From assembly GCF_949282365.1 (NCBI RefSeq), contig NZ_CASDOY010000008.1:1-48847 (forward strand): a DNA stretch of 48,847 nt, written 5' to 3'. The notes under the pieces were generated by a model. It was not told where the DNA came from. It saw nothing but the letters and a program-made list of their open reading frames with translations, and ran no database searches. Source of the stretch: an uncultured Desulfovibrio sp. Lineage in GTDB: Bacteria > Desulfobacterota > Desulfovibrionia > Desulfovibrionales > Desulfovibrionaceae. Shown here piece after piece: positions 24,052 to 33,404 of the stretch. How positions within the stretch are numbered: the first letter of the stretch is position 1; each line of letters starts with the position of its first letter. Both the position numbers and the translations under genes were made by a program.

Positions 24052-25134
24052 ATGAAACATCTTGCCATCTTCCTGCTCCTGATCGTCCCCGTGCTGGCCT
24101 CCTGTTCCGGCGACAAGGACGGGCAGGGCGGCAAACAGGCCGCCCCCGTGCATGTGATGACGGTGCAGCCGCAGGACGTGCCGCGCGTGCTCGGGGCCGT
24201 GGGCAATGTCAAGGCTTCCGCCAGCGTGGGGCTGACCCCGCGCGTGACCGGCGAGATCGAAAAGGTCCATTTCACGGAAGGCCAGCATGTGGACGAAGGC
24301 GATGTGCTGCTGACCATCGACACGCGTCCCTTCGAGGCCATCTTGCGCGAAAAGCAGGGCCAGCTGGCCAAGTCCGAAGCCCAGCTGCAAAAGGCCACCA
24401 ACGACAAGGGCCGGTACGGCAAGCTGGTGGGCAACGGCTATGTGAGCCGCGAGGCCTACGAACAGACCGCCACCGAGGCCGCGGCCCTGCGCGCCACGGT
24501 GCAGGCCGATAAGGCCGCCGTGGAAAGCGCCGCCCTGGACCTTTCCTACTGCACCCTGCGCGCGCCCATCAGCGGCCGCGTGGGCGGGCTCAAGGTGGAC
24601 AAGGGCAATATGGTGCGCAGTTCGGACACCACGCCCATCGTCAGCATCGTGACCCTTTCGCCCATCTATGTGACGTTTTCGGTGCCGGAACGGCACCTTT
24701 CCCTGATCCTCGAACGCATGCACGCCGGCCCGGTGGAAGTGGACGTGACCCCGGTGGGCGGGCAGGCCGAAAAGGGCCTGCTGACCCTGGTGGAGAACAG
24801 CGTGGACACCACCACCGGCACCATCCAGCTGCGGGCCACCTTCACCAATGAGGACCGCCGCCTCTGGCCCGGCCAGTTCGTGACCGTGGAGCTGCCCCTG
24901 GGCGTGGCCCGGCAGGCGCTGGCCATCCCCAGCCGCGCGGTGCAGAGCGGCCGCGAGGAGAATTACATCTATGTGGCCGGTACCGACGGCAAGGCCTCGT
25001 ACCGCAAGGTGGACATCCTCTTTGAAGCCGGGGACACCAGCGTGGTGGGCGGCGAACTCAAGGGCGGGGAGCGGGTCATCATCGACGGCCTGGTCCGCCT
25101 GGCGCCCGACGTGCCGGTGAAGGTGATCGAGTAG
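24052..25134 (+). CDS. RND efflux periplasmic adaptor lipoprotein
   Basis: A 360-residue membrane-fusion protein. The N-terminus is a lipoprotein signal (LLLIVPVLASC, lipid-modified Cys 18). VHVMTVQPQDVPRVLGAVGNVKA opens the first barrel. GEIEKVHFTEGQHVDEGDVLLTID and LRAPISGRVGGLKVDKGNMV are the two lipoyl half-motifs, with an alpha-hairpin between. FTNEDRRLWPGQFVTVEL marks the beta-barrel. Such proteins bridge an RND pump to a TolC channel. No pump or channel gene follows; the next gene is on the other strand, so the adaptor is an orphan here. A TTGACG (23988-23993) with a weak -10 AACATT may drive it. GTG 24040 is a less likely start. Confidence 0.9.
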   Translation: MKHLAIFLLLIVPVLASCSGDKDGQGGKQAAPVHVMTVQPQDVPRVLGAVGNVKASASVGLTPRVTGEIEKVHFTEGQHVDEGDVLLTIDTRPFEAILREKQGQLAKSEAQLQKATNDKGRYGKLVGNGYVSREAYEQTATEAAALRATVQADKAAVESAALDLSYCTLRAPISGRVGGLKVDKGNMVRSSDTTPIVSIVTLSPIYVTFSVPERHLSLILERMHAGPVEVDVTPVGGQAEKGLLTLVENSVDTTTGTIQLRATFTNEDRRLWPGQFVTVELPLGVARQALAIPSRAVQSGREENYIYVAGTDGKASYRKVDILFEAGDTSVVGGELKGGERVIIDGLVRLAPDVPVKVIE

Positions 25135-25167
25135 GTGCAACGCGATCAGTGATGACAGAGCTGAACG

Positions 25168-25200
25168 GACGCCCCGTCTGCGTGTGGCAGGCGGGGCGTC
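25168..25200 (+). terminator. Terminator-like hairpin after the adaptor gene
   Basis: GACGCCCCGTCTG (25168-25180) pairs with CAGGCGGGGCGTC (25188-25200), 13 bp with one G-U pair, 33 bp after the stop. The following GTCGTTG gives only a weak U-tract. Confidence 0.6.
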
Positions 25201-25202
25201 GT

Positions 25203-25360
25203 CGTTGAAAAAGCGCGCAGAACGGGGAAAGAGCGGTGGCAAGGGGCGATGAAGGGGATCCCTGCCGCGCGGGCGCGGCCAGATGGTGAGCGGACGGCGA
25301 GCGCACGGCAGCCGGTGGCCGCGGGGCCGTGCCCGTTCCCCGTGGGGCTCATGGGCATCC
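25203..25360 (+). repeat. Dispersed intergenic element, copy B
   Basis: It starts TGAAAAAGCGCGC (25206-25218), followed by GGGGAAAG, and carries the core GGCCGCGGGGCCGTGCCCGTT (about 25317-25337; one extra G relative to the copy at 11975). It fills most of the gap between the adaptor gene and the yigZ-type gene; nothing else is seen in that gap. Confidence 0.5.
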
Positions 25361-25427
25361 GGCCCGGGGCTCCTCGTCCGCGTGTCGTCCGTGTCGTCCG
25401 GGGCTGTCCGTACCTGTCCGGGCCGTG

Positions 25428-26057
25428 TCAGGCCTTTTCCACCGGCGTGCAGCGCGCGCGGCCGTCGGTGCGACCGGCCAGGGCCTCCTCGAAGGGGCCG
25501 CGCAGGGCCTCGGGCAGGCGGATGCGCACCCGCGCGGCCTGATCGTAGGCCTCGGCGCAGACCCGGGCCTCGAAAGCGGGCAGCAGGCGGTGCAGGCGGT
25601 CCAGATGGGCGTAATCCAGCTGCACGTCCAGTTCCAGGGTGGGCACTTTTTCCGTCAGCGGCAGGGCGGCCAGATTCTCGCGCACCGAATCCTGATAGGC
25701 CCGCACCAGACCGCCGGTGCCCAGCTTGACGCCGCCGAACCAGCGCGTGACCACCATGGCGATCTCGCCCACGCCGCAGTGCAGCAGCACCTGCAGCATG
25801 GGGCGTCCGGCCGTGCCGTGCGGTTCGCCGTCGTCGGAAAAGCCCACCTGGCCGCTGTGCCCGGGGGCTCCGGCCACAAAGGCCCAGCAGTTGTGGGTGG
25901 CATCGGCATGACGGGTGCGGATCCGTTCCACGAAGGCGCGGGCCGCCTCCATGCCGGGCGTATGGGCGCAATGGGTCAGGAAGCGGCTGCGCCGGATGAC
26001 GAGCTCGCTCTGGAAGGGGGCCTCGGCCGTGGCGGCCGGGATGGCGAAGCGGCTCAT
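25428..26057 (-). CDS. YigZ/IMPACT-family protein (UPF0029)
   Basis: A 209-residue protein. ELVIRRSRFLTHCAHTP leads into the conserved core ADATHNCWAFVAG...FSDDGEPHGTAGRPMLQVL and MVVTRWFGGVKLGTGGLVRAY, which define the IMPACT/YigZ domain; a C-terminal ferredoxin-like DUF1949-type region follows. The fold resembles domain IV of elongation factor G. Bacterial function is not established, though a link to translation or proline-peptide handling has been proposed. Its ATG overlaps the stop of the upstream cupin gene by four bases, so the two are co-translated. Confidence 0.9.
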   Translation of the reverse strand: MSRFAIPAATAEAPFQSELVIRRSRFLTHCAHTPGMEAARAFVERIRTRHADATHNCWAFVAGAPGHSGQVGFSDDGEPHGTAGRPMLQVLLHCGVGEIAMVVTRWFGGVKLGTGGLVRAYQDSVRENLAALPLTEKVPTLELDVQLDYAHLDRLHRLLPAFEARVCAEAYDQAARVRIRLPEALRGPFEEALAGRTDGRARCTPVEKA

Positions 26058-26620
26058 GCGGGGCTGCCCCCTTCGGCGGCGGCCCCTGCGGCGGGCTGGC
26101 AGAAATGCTCGATCCGTTCCCGCGCTGCGGGATAGCGGCGCACCAGACAGCCGGCCCGGGCCAGCTCGAAATCATGGAAGGTGAAGCCCGGCGCCACGGT
26201 ACAGGAGACCAGGGAAAAATCCGTCCCCGGACAGGGTTCGGCGCCGAACCAGCAGCCGCCGGGCATGGCCAGCAGCAGATGCTGCCCGGCGAGGATGTCC
26301 GTGCCCAGCACGCGATCCAGCTCCTGCCCGTCGGGCGTCAGGCAGTAGAGGCGCAGGGGGCCCCCCAGATGGAAATGCCAGAGTTCGTCCTGGCGGATGC
26401 GGTGCAGCCGGGAGCGTTCGCCGGCCTGCAGCAAGTAGAGGATGCTCGTGCTGCAGGGGCGGCTGCCGTAGATGCCGCAGGGCAGGCTGTCGGGCTGCAG
26501 GTCCTGCTGGCTGCACCAGATGCGCCGGTAATGGCCGCCCTCCACATGAGGGGTCAGGCCGTAATGACGGATGATGTCCTGGGCCGAAAGGGCGGATGGG
26601 GGGGATTGCGTCGCTGTCAT
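26054..26620 (-). CDS. Cupin-superfamily protein, DUF985 type
   Basis: A 188-residue protein matching the DUF985 (YML079w-like) cupin pattern: IIRHYGLTPHVEGGHYRRIWCS, STSILYLLQAGERSRLHRIRQDELWHFHLGGPL, LLAMPGGCWFGAEP and VSCTVAPGFTFHDFELA. The His residues in the central strands could hold a ligand or metal. The family's activity is unproven. It is the first gene of a two-gene unit with the YigZ homologue. No strong Shine-Dalgarno is seen before ATG 26620; 26621-26880 is the divergent spacer shared with rubrerythrin. Confidence 0.88.
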   Translation of the reverse strand: MTATQSPPSALSAQDIIRHYGLTPHVEGGHYRRIWCSQQDLQPDSLPCGIYGSRPCSTSILYLLQAGERSRLHRIRQDELWHFHLGGPLRLYCLTPDGQELDRVLGTDILAGQHLLLAMPGGCWFGAEPCPGTDFSLVSCTVAPGFTFHDFELARAGCLVRRYPAARERIEHFCQPAAGAAAEGGSPA

Positions 26621-26792
26621 GCTATTTTTTTAGCCTGCCTTGGACAAGGCCGCAAGCGTCGCGGACGGGAGGCCGGGGCGTCGTCCGCGTCCGGCGCGGC
26701 AGAACAGGCGGAAAATCATCGCGGACCATTGACGCCGGCGGGGACGGTCTTATTTAGGGGAAGACGATCTGCGGAAAAAGGCAAAAAAGTGC

Positions 26793-26819
26793 TTTACAAG
26801 GGCAGCTCTTTTCTGTAAA
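26793..26819 (+). promoter_or_regulatory. Possible rubrerythrin promoter/operator dyad
   Basis: TTTACA (26793-26798) and TGTAAA (26814-26819) form a 6-bp inverted repeat with a 15-bp spacer. TTTACA with the TAAACA at 26816-26821 also makes a modest -35/-10 pair (17-bp spacer). It does not match a consensus PerR box, so the regulator is unassigned. Confidence 0.4.
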
Positions 26820-26880
26820 CAGGAATCGTTACTGATTGAGACAAGATTTTTTGAACATACACCCCCCAAGGAGAACCACC

Positions 26881-27393
26881 ATGAGCAAAACTCTCGAAAA
26901 CCTGATGGCCGCTTTCGCCGGTGAATCCCAGGCCAACCGCAAGTATCTCGCCTACGCCCAGGCCGCCGACAAGGAAGGCCTGTCCGGTGTGGCCAAGGTG
27001 TTCCGCGCCGCTGCCGCCGCCGAGACCATCCACGCCCACACCCACCTCAAGAATGCCGGCAAGATCGGCGACACCGCCGCCAACCTGCAGGACGCCATCG
27101 GCGGCGAGACCTACGAATTCACCAAGATGTATCCCGAAATGATCAAGGACGCCGAAGCCGAAGGCCAGACCGCCGTGGCCAAGTACATGGACATGGTGAA
27201 CAAGGTGGAAGAAGTGCACGCCAACCTGTACAAGAAGGCCGCTGCCGACAACCACGCGTTCGACAACGTGGACTTCTATGTCTGCAAGGTCTGTGGCTAC
27301 ACCCACGAAGGCCCCTGTGACACCTGCCCCGTGTGCGGTGCCAAGGCTGCCGCCTTCTTCAAGGTGGACGACGCCTGCTGCCTGAACAAGTAA
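26881..27393 (+). CDS. rbr: Rubrerythrin
   Basis: A 170-residue rubrerythrin. The N-terminal four-helix bundle holds the diiron ligands: Glu in AFAGESQANRKY, Glu and His in AAETIHAHTHL, then GETYEF, YPEMIKDAE and VEEVHANLY. The C-terminal rubredoxin-like domain has CKVCGYTHEGPCDTCPVCG, four Fe(S-Cys) ligands in two CxxC pairs. It reduces hydrogen peroxide in the cytoplasm, a main peroxide defence in anaerobes. It is somewhat shorter than the classical Desulfovibrio protein (about 190). AAGGAG precedes the ATG. It is monocistronic, ended by the strong terminator at 27417-27448. Confidence 0.95.
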   Translation: MSKTLENLMAAFAGESQANRKYLAYAQAADKEGLSGVAKVFRAAAAAETIHAHTHLKNAGKIGDTAANLQDAIGGETYEFTKMYPEMIKDAEAEGQTAVAKYMDMVNKVEEVHANLYKKAAADNHAFDNVDFYVCKVCGYTHEGPCDTCPVCGAKAAAFFKVDDACCLNK

Positions 27394-27416
27394 GTTCCGC
27401 GCACAAGGATCTTTGG

Positions 27417-27448
27417 GGCGCTGCCTTTCGGGGCGGCGCCTTTTTTTT
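27417..27448 (+). terminator. Rubrerythrin terminator
   Basis: GGCGCTGCC (27417-27425) pairs with GGCGGCGCC (27432-27440) with one G-U pair, followed by eight T. The remainder of 27449-27670 shows no gene. Confidence 0.93.
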
Positions 27449-27670
27449 ATGGGCTTTGGCCGGTCGGGCGCCGGGGTGCGAGACAAAAAACACCCGCGTC
27501 GCGGGTGCGCTGCCTTGCGTGCGTCGCCGGGGGGAAGGCACGACGCAGGCAAGCCGTGCGCGGGCCGGGCCTCTGGCGTCAGCTCCGTTGCCTGCAGACC
27601 ATGCGGCTGCCCGGCGGGCCCGGAAGGCGCCGGAGCGGCCGCTGTCCCGTGCCCCGTGTCCCGGGCCGTC

Positions 27671-29217
<1,547 letters not shown>

Positions 29218-29236
<19 letters not shown>

Positions 29237-30345
29237 ACGTCGTCCCCCTTGCGGACAGGCAGCACCATGACGAAGCTGGCCCCGTGCCCCGGTGCGTTGT
29301 GCAGGTGCAGCCAGCCGCCGTGTTCCTCGAAAATGCGGCGCGCGATGGGCAGGCCCAGGCCCGTGCCTTCCACCTTGGTGCTCATGAAGGGCTGGAAGAT
29401 GACCTCGCGCAGTTCTTCGGGCACGCCGGGGCCGCTGTCCTCGATGCGGATGACCACCACCGGGCCCAGCGGGGCCAGGCGGCCGCGTTCCTCGCTGATG
29501 CGGACCTCGCCGTCGGTGCCGGCCGCCTCGCAGGCATTGATGATGAGGTTGGCCAGGGCCTCGCGCAGCTGCTCGGCATCGCCGTCCACGCGCGGCAGGG
29601 GCGCGTGGCGCGTGCGGCGCAGGGTCACCTTGTAGGCTTCCATGCGCGGCTGCAGCAGGATCAGGGTGCGGTCCAGCACCTCGCTCATGTCCAGCGGTTC
29701 CTTGCTCAGATGGGGGCGGCGGGAAAATTCCAGAAAATTGCTGGTGATGGCTTCCATATGCCGCACGGCCTCGTCCATGGCCTGCACGTCCTCCTGCTGG
29801 GCCGGGGAAAGGGCCATGCCGCGCGTGAAGGAGAACAGGCGCAGCTTGAGGCCGGTCAGCGGGTTGCGGATGGAGTGGGCCACGCCCGCGGCCAGTTTGC
29901 CCACCAGGGCCATCTTTTCCGTCTGGCGCAGGTTCTGGCGCAGGTTCTCGTGGCTTTCCTCCAGGGCCAGGCGGGTGCGCTGCATGTTCTCGTGCATGCG
30001 GCGGATGCGGCTGGTGATGGCGGGCACGGGCGAGCCCTGCGGCATGCGGCCGTCGGCGTCGGGGCCCAGTTCGCGCAGGGCCCCGAGCAGGGGCAGGTAG
30101 ACGCCGCGCCACAGGCAGCCCGCCAGGCCCAGCAGCAGGAGCAGGCAGAACAGCAGCAGGCACATGAGGATGCGCTGGCGCGCCTCCAGCGGCCAGCTGA
30201 AGATGTCGATGCACAGCCAGATGCAGAGCAGCAGGCAGAGGGCGAGGGCGAGGGCGCCGGGCAGCAGTAGGCGGGTGCTGTCGAAGTCGTGTTTTTCCGG
30301 CGGCGTGACGGCGTCCCGGGCGGACGGGGAAGGGGTCTCGTTCAT
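29218..30345 (-). CDS. Membrane sensor histidine kinase
   Basis: A 375-residue kinase with two closely spaced transmembrane helices (about residues 26-49 and 58-83) and almost no periplasmic domain, so it probably senses a signal within the membrane or cytoplasm. A coiled-coil/HAMP-like linker follows (RRMHENMQRTRLALEESHENLRQNL). The HisKA domain has the phospho-acceptor His 157 (LAAGVAHSIRNPLTG), and the ATPase domain has NLIINACEAA (N box), IEDSGPGVPEEL (G1), STKVEGTGLGLPIARRIFEEHGG (G2). The layout resembles ZraS/NtrB-like kinases that drive sigma-54 regulators, and the regulator overlaps its 3' end. Confidence 0.93.
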
Positions 30346-30430
30346 GGCTGGACAGGGCGGTCTGGAGCAGGGGGGAAGGGACCCGCGCCGGCAGCGGCAG
30401 CGGGCCCCGGACGGACACTTGCGGCCCTGG

Positions 30431-31444
30431 TCATCGTATCATCTGCAGGAGCAGGAAGAACTCCAGCAGGAAGACCGGCGCATAGCCCAGCAGGGTCTGG
30501 CCCCAGTCGAGGCGCAGCACGGTCTTGTAGCCGATGAGGCTGCAGGCCAGGCTCCAGACGATGCCGGTGAGCGAGCCCAGCACCGGGATGACGCAGAGCA
30601 GGATGGGCGCCGAACCATAGGCGCTGACCTGGAAGATGAGGTCGAATTCCGGCTTGTCGCGCAAGATGAGCCGGAACATGAGGTAGAGCAGGGCGCTCTG
30701 GGCGTAGAGCTGCAGGGTCACGAAGGCCACCTGCTTGAGCATGAACAGGAACATGCTCTCGTTGATGAGCGGGTTGTTGAGCAGCATCTGCTGCATCTGC
30801 GGGTCCAGGCCGCCCTCCACCAGCACGTTGGTCATGCCGCGCAGCCAGAGCAGCTGCACCGCGGAAAAGACGATGCTGACGATCAGGTAGAAGCCCAGGG
30901 CGCGCAGCGAGCGGCGGTGCGGCCGCAGGCAGGTGAAGAAGGCCGGCGCGCCGAACATGATGCGCATGCTCGTGCGGTAAAAGGCCACCAGCCAGCCCGA
31001 GGGCGCGGGGGCCATCTCCCAGGGATTGCCCGACGGCAGGCCGGGACGGTCCCCGTCTTCCTGCGCCTCGTCCGCGAGGTCGTCTTCTTCCCGGTCCGGT
31101 CCGGGGCCCTCGTCCTGCTCATCCGTGTCCCGGCTGTCGCGGGGCCGGAAGGGCGGCAGCTCCTCGCGGGGCTCGTCACGGCAGGACTCGCGGCGGCAGG
31201 GCGCGCCGCGTTCCTCGTCCTCCCCGCCGGGGATGACGGCGCCGGGGGGCAGGTCCGTGGACGCGGGAGCGGCCTGGGGGCGGACAGGATCCAGCAGCTC
31301 GCTGCTCCCGTCCTGGGGATGGAAGCGGAAGCGGCAGGAACACTGGGGGCAGGTGGCGATCACCGAATGCGCCGGGGCGCGGTCGGGAGGGAAGGGGCGG
31401 CTGAAACCGCATTGGGGGCAGATGATGTTCATGGGCTTACTCAT
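30431..31444 (-). CDS. Zinc-ribbon and YIP1-domain membrane protein
   Basis: A 337-residue protein. The N-terminus has a zinc ribbon of the MJ0042 type (Cys 9/12 in IICPQCGF, Cys 32/35 in ATCPQCSC). A long, acidic, disordered linker (about residues 50-145) follows, then a YIP1-like domain with about five membrane helices (from LRALGFYLIVSIVFSAVQLLWL to LLGYAPVFLLEFFLLL). Function is unknown; YIP1-type bacterial proteins are membrane proteins without assigned reactions. It ends 430 bases into the same strand as the two-component genes and starts 85 bp upstream of the kinase, so it may be the first gene of that operon. The prokaryotic ribosome site is weak (GGGGCTCTC). Confidence 0.8.
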   Translation of the reverse strand: MSKPMNIICPQCGFSRPFPPDRAPAHSVIATCPQCSCRFRFHPQDGSSELLDPVRPQAAPASTDLPPGAVIPGGEDEERGAPCRRESCRDEPREELPPFRPRDSRDTDEQDEGPGPDREEDDLADEAQEDGDRPGLPSGNPWEMAPAPSGWLVAFYRTSMRIMFGAPAFFTCLRPHRRSLRALGFYLIVSIVFSAVQLLWLRGMTNVLVEGGLDPQMQQMLLNNPLINESMFLFMLKQVAFVTLQLYAQSALLYLMFRLILRDKPEFDLIFQVSAYGSAPILLCVIPVLGSLTGIVWSLACSLIGYKTVLRLDWGQTLLGYAPVFLLEFFLLLQMIR

Positions 31445-31781
31445 AGCAGAGAGCCCCCCGGGCTGCAATCGGGCAGGGCGGGCCTCCCGCTGTCCCGGAC
31501 AGGGGCCTGATCCTCTCATGCCGCCTTGGCCTGTCCGGTTCCCCGTGACCGGGCGGAAGCTGCCGTCCCGCTGTCTGCGCAGGGCCGTCCCCGGCGCGGA
31601 CGTCCCCCGTCCCTTTCCGGCGCAGGCCGGAGGCATTTCCGGTCTCCCCCGGACCGCAGGCTGTGTCCTTTCCCGCCGGCAGCCGGCCCGGGGCCTGCGC
31701 CGTCGCGCGGGGCGGTCAGCATGGGCGCGAGGCCCTCGGCGGCGTCAAAAAGGCTGCGCCGTCGCGCGGGGCCGGTCAGGC
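31445..31781. other. Gene-free stretch with a direct repeat
   Basis: About 340 bp with no gene. It holds a direct repeat of CTGCGCCGTCGCGCGGGG followed by (C)GGTCAG at 31695-31719 and 31754-31779, 59 bp apart. The second copy ends 3 bp before the -35 box of the riboswitch promoter. Confidence 0.6.
31695..31779 (+). repeat. Direct repeat (25-26 bp) upstream of the riboswitch promoter
   Basis: Two copies beginning CTGCGCCGTCGCGCGGGG and ending GGTCAG, identical but for one inserted C, start 59 bp apart. Their position next to a strong promoter suggests paired binding sites or a recent local duplication. Confidence 0.65.
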
Positions 31782-31810
31782 TTGACAGGCCCCTGCGGAG
31801 CGGCTATTTT
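31782..31810 (+). promoter_or_regulatory. Promoter of the riboswitch-antiporter transcript
   Basis: TTGACA (31782-31787), 17-bp spacer, TATTTT (31805-31810). Transcription should start near 31817, immediately before the aptamer. Confidence 0.8.
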
Positions 31811-31816
31811 GATTGG

Positions 31817-31950
31817 CACCTGAGGGGAGTAACTGGGTCCCTGAGACCCGGGCAGCATCAACAGCCTGACGTTACGTCTGGTGCTGCCGTTGGCCCTGCC
31901 GACAAGTGAGACCTTGGCCGCATGACTGCATGCAGCCGGGGTCTTTTTTT
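31817..31950 (+). promoter_or_regulatory. Manganese (yybP-ykoY) riboswitch with intrinsic terminator
   Basis: The aptamer has the two conserved segments of the yybP-ykoY class: GGGGAGTAAC (31824-31833) in the 5' internal loop and ACAAGTGAGACCTTGG (31902-31917) at the 3' side. P1 can form between CTGAGG (31820-31825) and CCTTGG (31912-31917). The expression platform is a terminator: AGACCTTGG (31909-31917) pairs with CCGGGGTCT (31936-31944), extended by an inner GCATG/CATGC stem, then a T7 run. The same CCTTGG is used by P1 and by the terminator, so Mn2+-stabilised P1 should prevent termination and turn the antiporter gene on. The class and its ligand are established knowledge; the mechanism here is read from complementarity. 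Confidence 0.9.
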
Positions 31951-31987
31951 ATTTGTCAAACCTCGCATCCCTGCCAAGGAGAGCCAC

Positions 31988-33229
31988 ATGTCGTTGCGCG
32001 ATCTGCGTCCCTATCTTCTGGCCGTCCTCATGACCCTGCCGGGCCTTGCCCTGCGTCTGGCCCCGGCGGATGTCTCGCCCATGCTGGTGGCCGTGCTGGC
32101 CGGTCTGGCCATCCTGGGGGCATCCTTCCTGCTGACCTGGGCCTGTGAAGTGGCCCAGCTCGACATCCCCCAGGCCGTGGCCGTGGCCGTGGTGGCCTTC
32201 ATCGCCGTGCTGCCCGAATACGCCGTGGACATGTATTTCACCTGGATGGCGGGCCAGCACCCCGAAAGCGCCTACTCCCACTATGCCATCGCCAACATGA
32301 CCGGCGCCAACCGGCTGCTCATCGGCGTGGGCTGGACGGCCATCGTGTTGATCTTCGCCGGACGCTTCCACGACTATGTGGCCCTGCACGAGGAAAAGCG
32401 CACCGATGTCCTCTTTCTCGGCCTGGCGACGCTCTATGCCCTGCTGATCCCGCTCAAGGGCTCCCTGACCCTGCTGGACGGCGTAATCTTTCTGGGCATC
32501 TATGTGGCGTACATGTGCATCATCGCCCGCCGTCCCTGCGAGGAGGAAGAGCCCGAAGGCCCGGCGGCCGCCCTGGCGCGGCTCTCGCGCCCGGCCCGCA
32601 TGCGTTCCGTGGCCGGCCTGTTCCTCTTCGCGGCCCTGGTGATCCTGTTCAATGCCGAGCCCTTCAGCGAAAGTCTGGTGGCCAGCGGCAAGCTGCTGGG
32701 CATCAACGAATTCTTGCTGGTGCAGTGGCTGGCGCCCATCGCTTCCGAAGCGCCCGAATTCATCGTGGCCCTGATGTTCGCCTTCCGTGGCAATGCCGGT
32801 CTGGCCCTGGGCAGCCTGCTGTCCTCCAAGCTCAACCAGTGGACCCTGCTGGTGGGCATGATCCCCGGCGTCTACGCCGTGTCTTCCGGCGGCAGCGCGC
32901 CCATCAACCTCGATGCGCACCAGTTCCAGGAGATCTTCCTGACCGCGGGGCAGTCCATCTTCGCCGTGGCCCTGCTGCTGGACCTGCGCCTGGGCCTGCG
33001 CGAGGCCGCGGCCCTGCTGGTGCTCTTCCTGGCCCAGCTGCTCTCGCCCTTCTATGACGCGCAGCTGGAAGCCCTGCTGGGCCTGCCCCATGACCCGCTG
33101 CGCCTGCACGACTTCTATGCCTGGACCTATCTCATCCTGGCCGCTTTGCTCCTGCTGCGCCACTGGCGGCTGGTGGCGGAACTGCGCTACGGCTTCCACG
33201 TCAGGGTCCGGGACATCTCGCACCATTAG
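31988..33229 (+). CDS. CaCA-superfamily cation antiporter under Mn2+ riboswitch
   Basis: A 413-residue inner-membrane protein of about 11 helices with two inverted CaCA alpha-repeats. The first is FIAVLPEYAVDMYFTWMAG (residues about 71-89), followed by NMTGANRLLIGVGW. The second is ASEAPEFIVALMFAFRGNAG...GSLLSSKLNQWTLL. The paired acidic residues in PEYAVD and APEF are the usual cation ligands of Ca2+/H+ and Na+/Ca2+ exchangers. With a Mn2+ riboswitch in the leader, Mn2+ export (or Ca2+/Mn2+ export) is the best inferred role. AAGGAG (31978-31983) sets the ATG at 31988. Variation from typical Asn/Ser alpha-repeat residues may tune selectivity. Confidence 0.88.
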   Translation: MSLRDLRPYLLAVLMTLPGLALRLAPADVSPMLVAVLAGLAILGASFLLTWACEVAQLDIPQAVAVAVVAFIAVLPEYAVDMYFTWMAGQHPESAYSHYAIANMTGANRLLIGVGWTAIVLIFAGRFHDYVALHEEKRTDVLFLGLATLYALLIPLKGSLTLLDGVIFLGIYVAYMCIIARRPCEEEEPEGPAAALARLSRPARMRSVAGLFLFAALVILFNAEPFSESLVASGKLLGINEFLLVQWLAPIASEAPEFIVALMFAFRGNAGLALGSLLSSKLNQWTLLVGMIPGVYAVSSGGSAPINLDAHQFQEIFLTAGQSIFAVALLLDLRLGLREAAALLVLFLAQLLSPFYDAQLEALLGLPHDPLRLHDFYAWTYLILAALLLLRHWRLVAELRYGFHVRVRDISHH

Positions 33230-33404
33230 GCCCTTCCGCCCCTGCGCGGGCGACGCTGCGCACGACCGGTCTTCCCCCTGCCCGTGCAGGCCGGGAAGGC
33301 CGGTCTGTTATTTGTCCCGCAAGTCTTGACAGGGCCGCGGGAGCCCTCTACAACCAGCTTGCGGCGCCACGCCGCCATCTCTTTTTTTGTTGCCGGGGGG
33401 AAAA

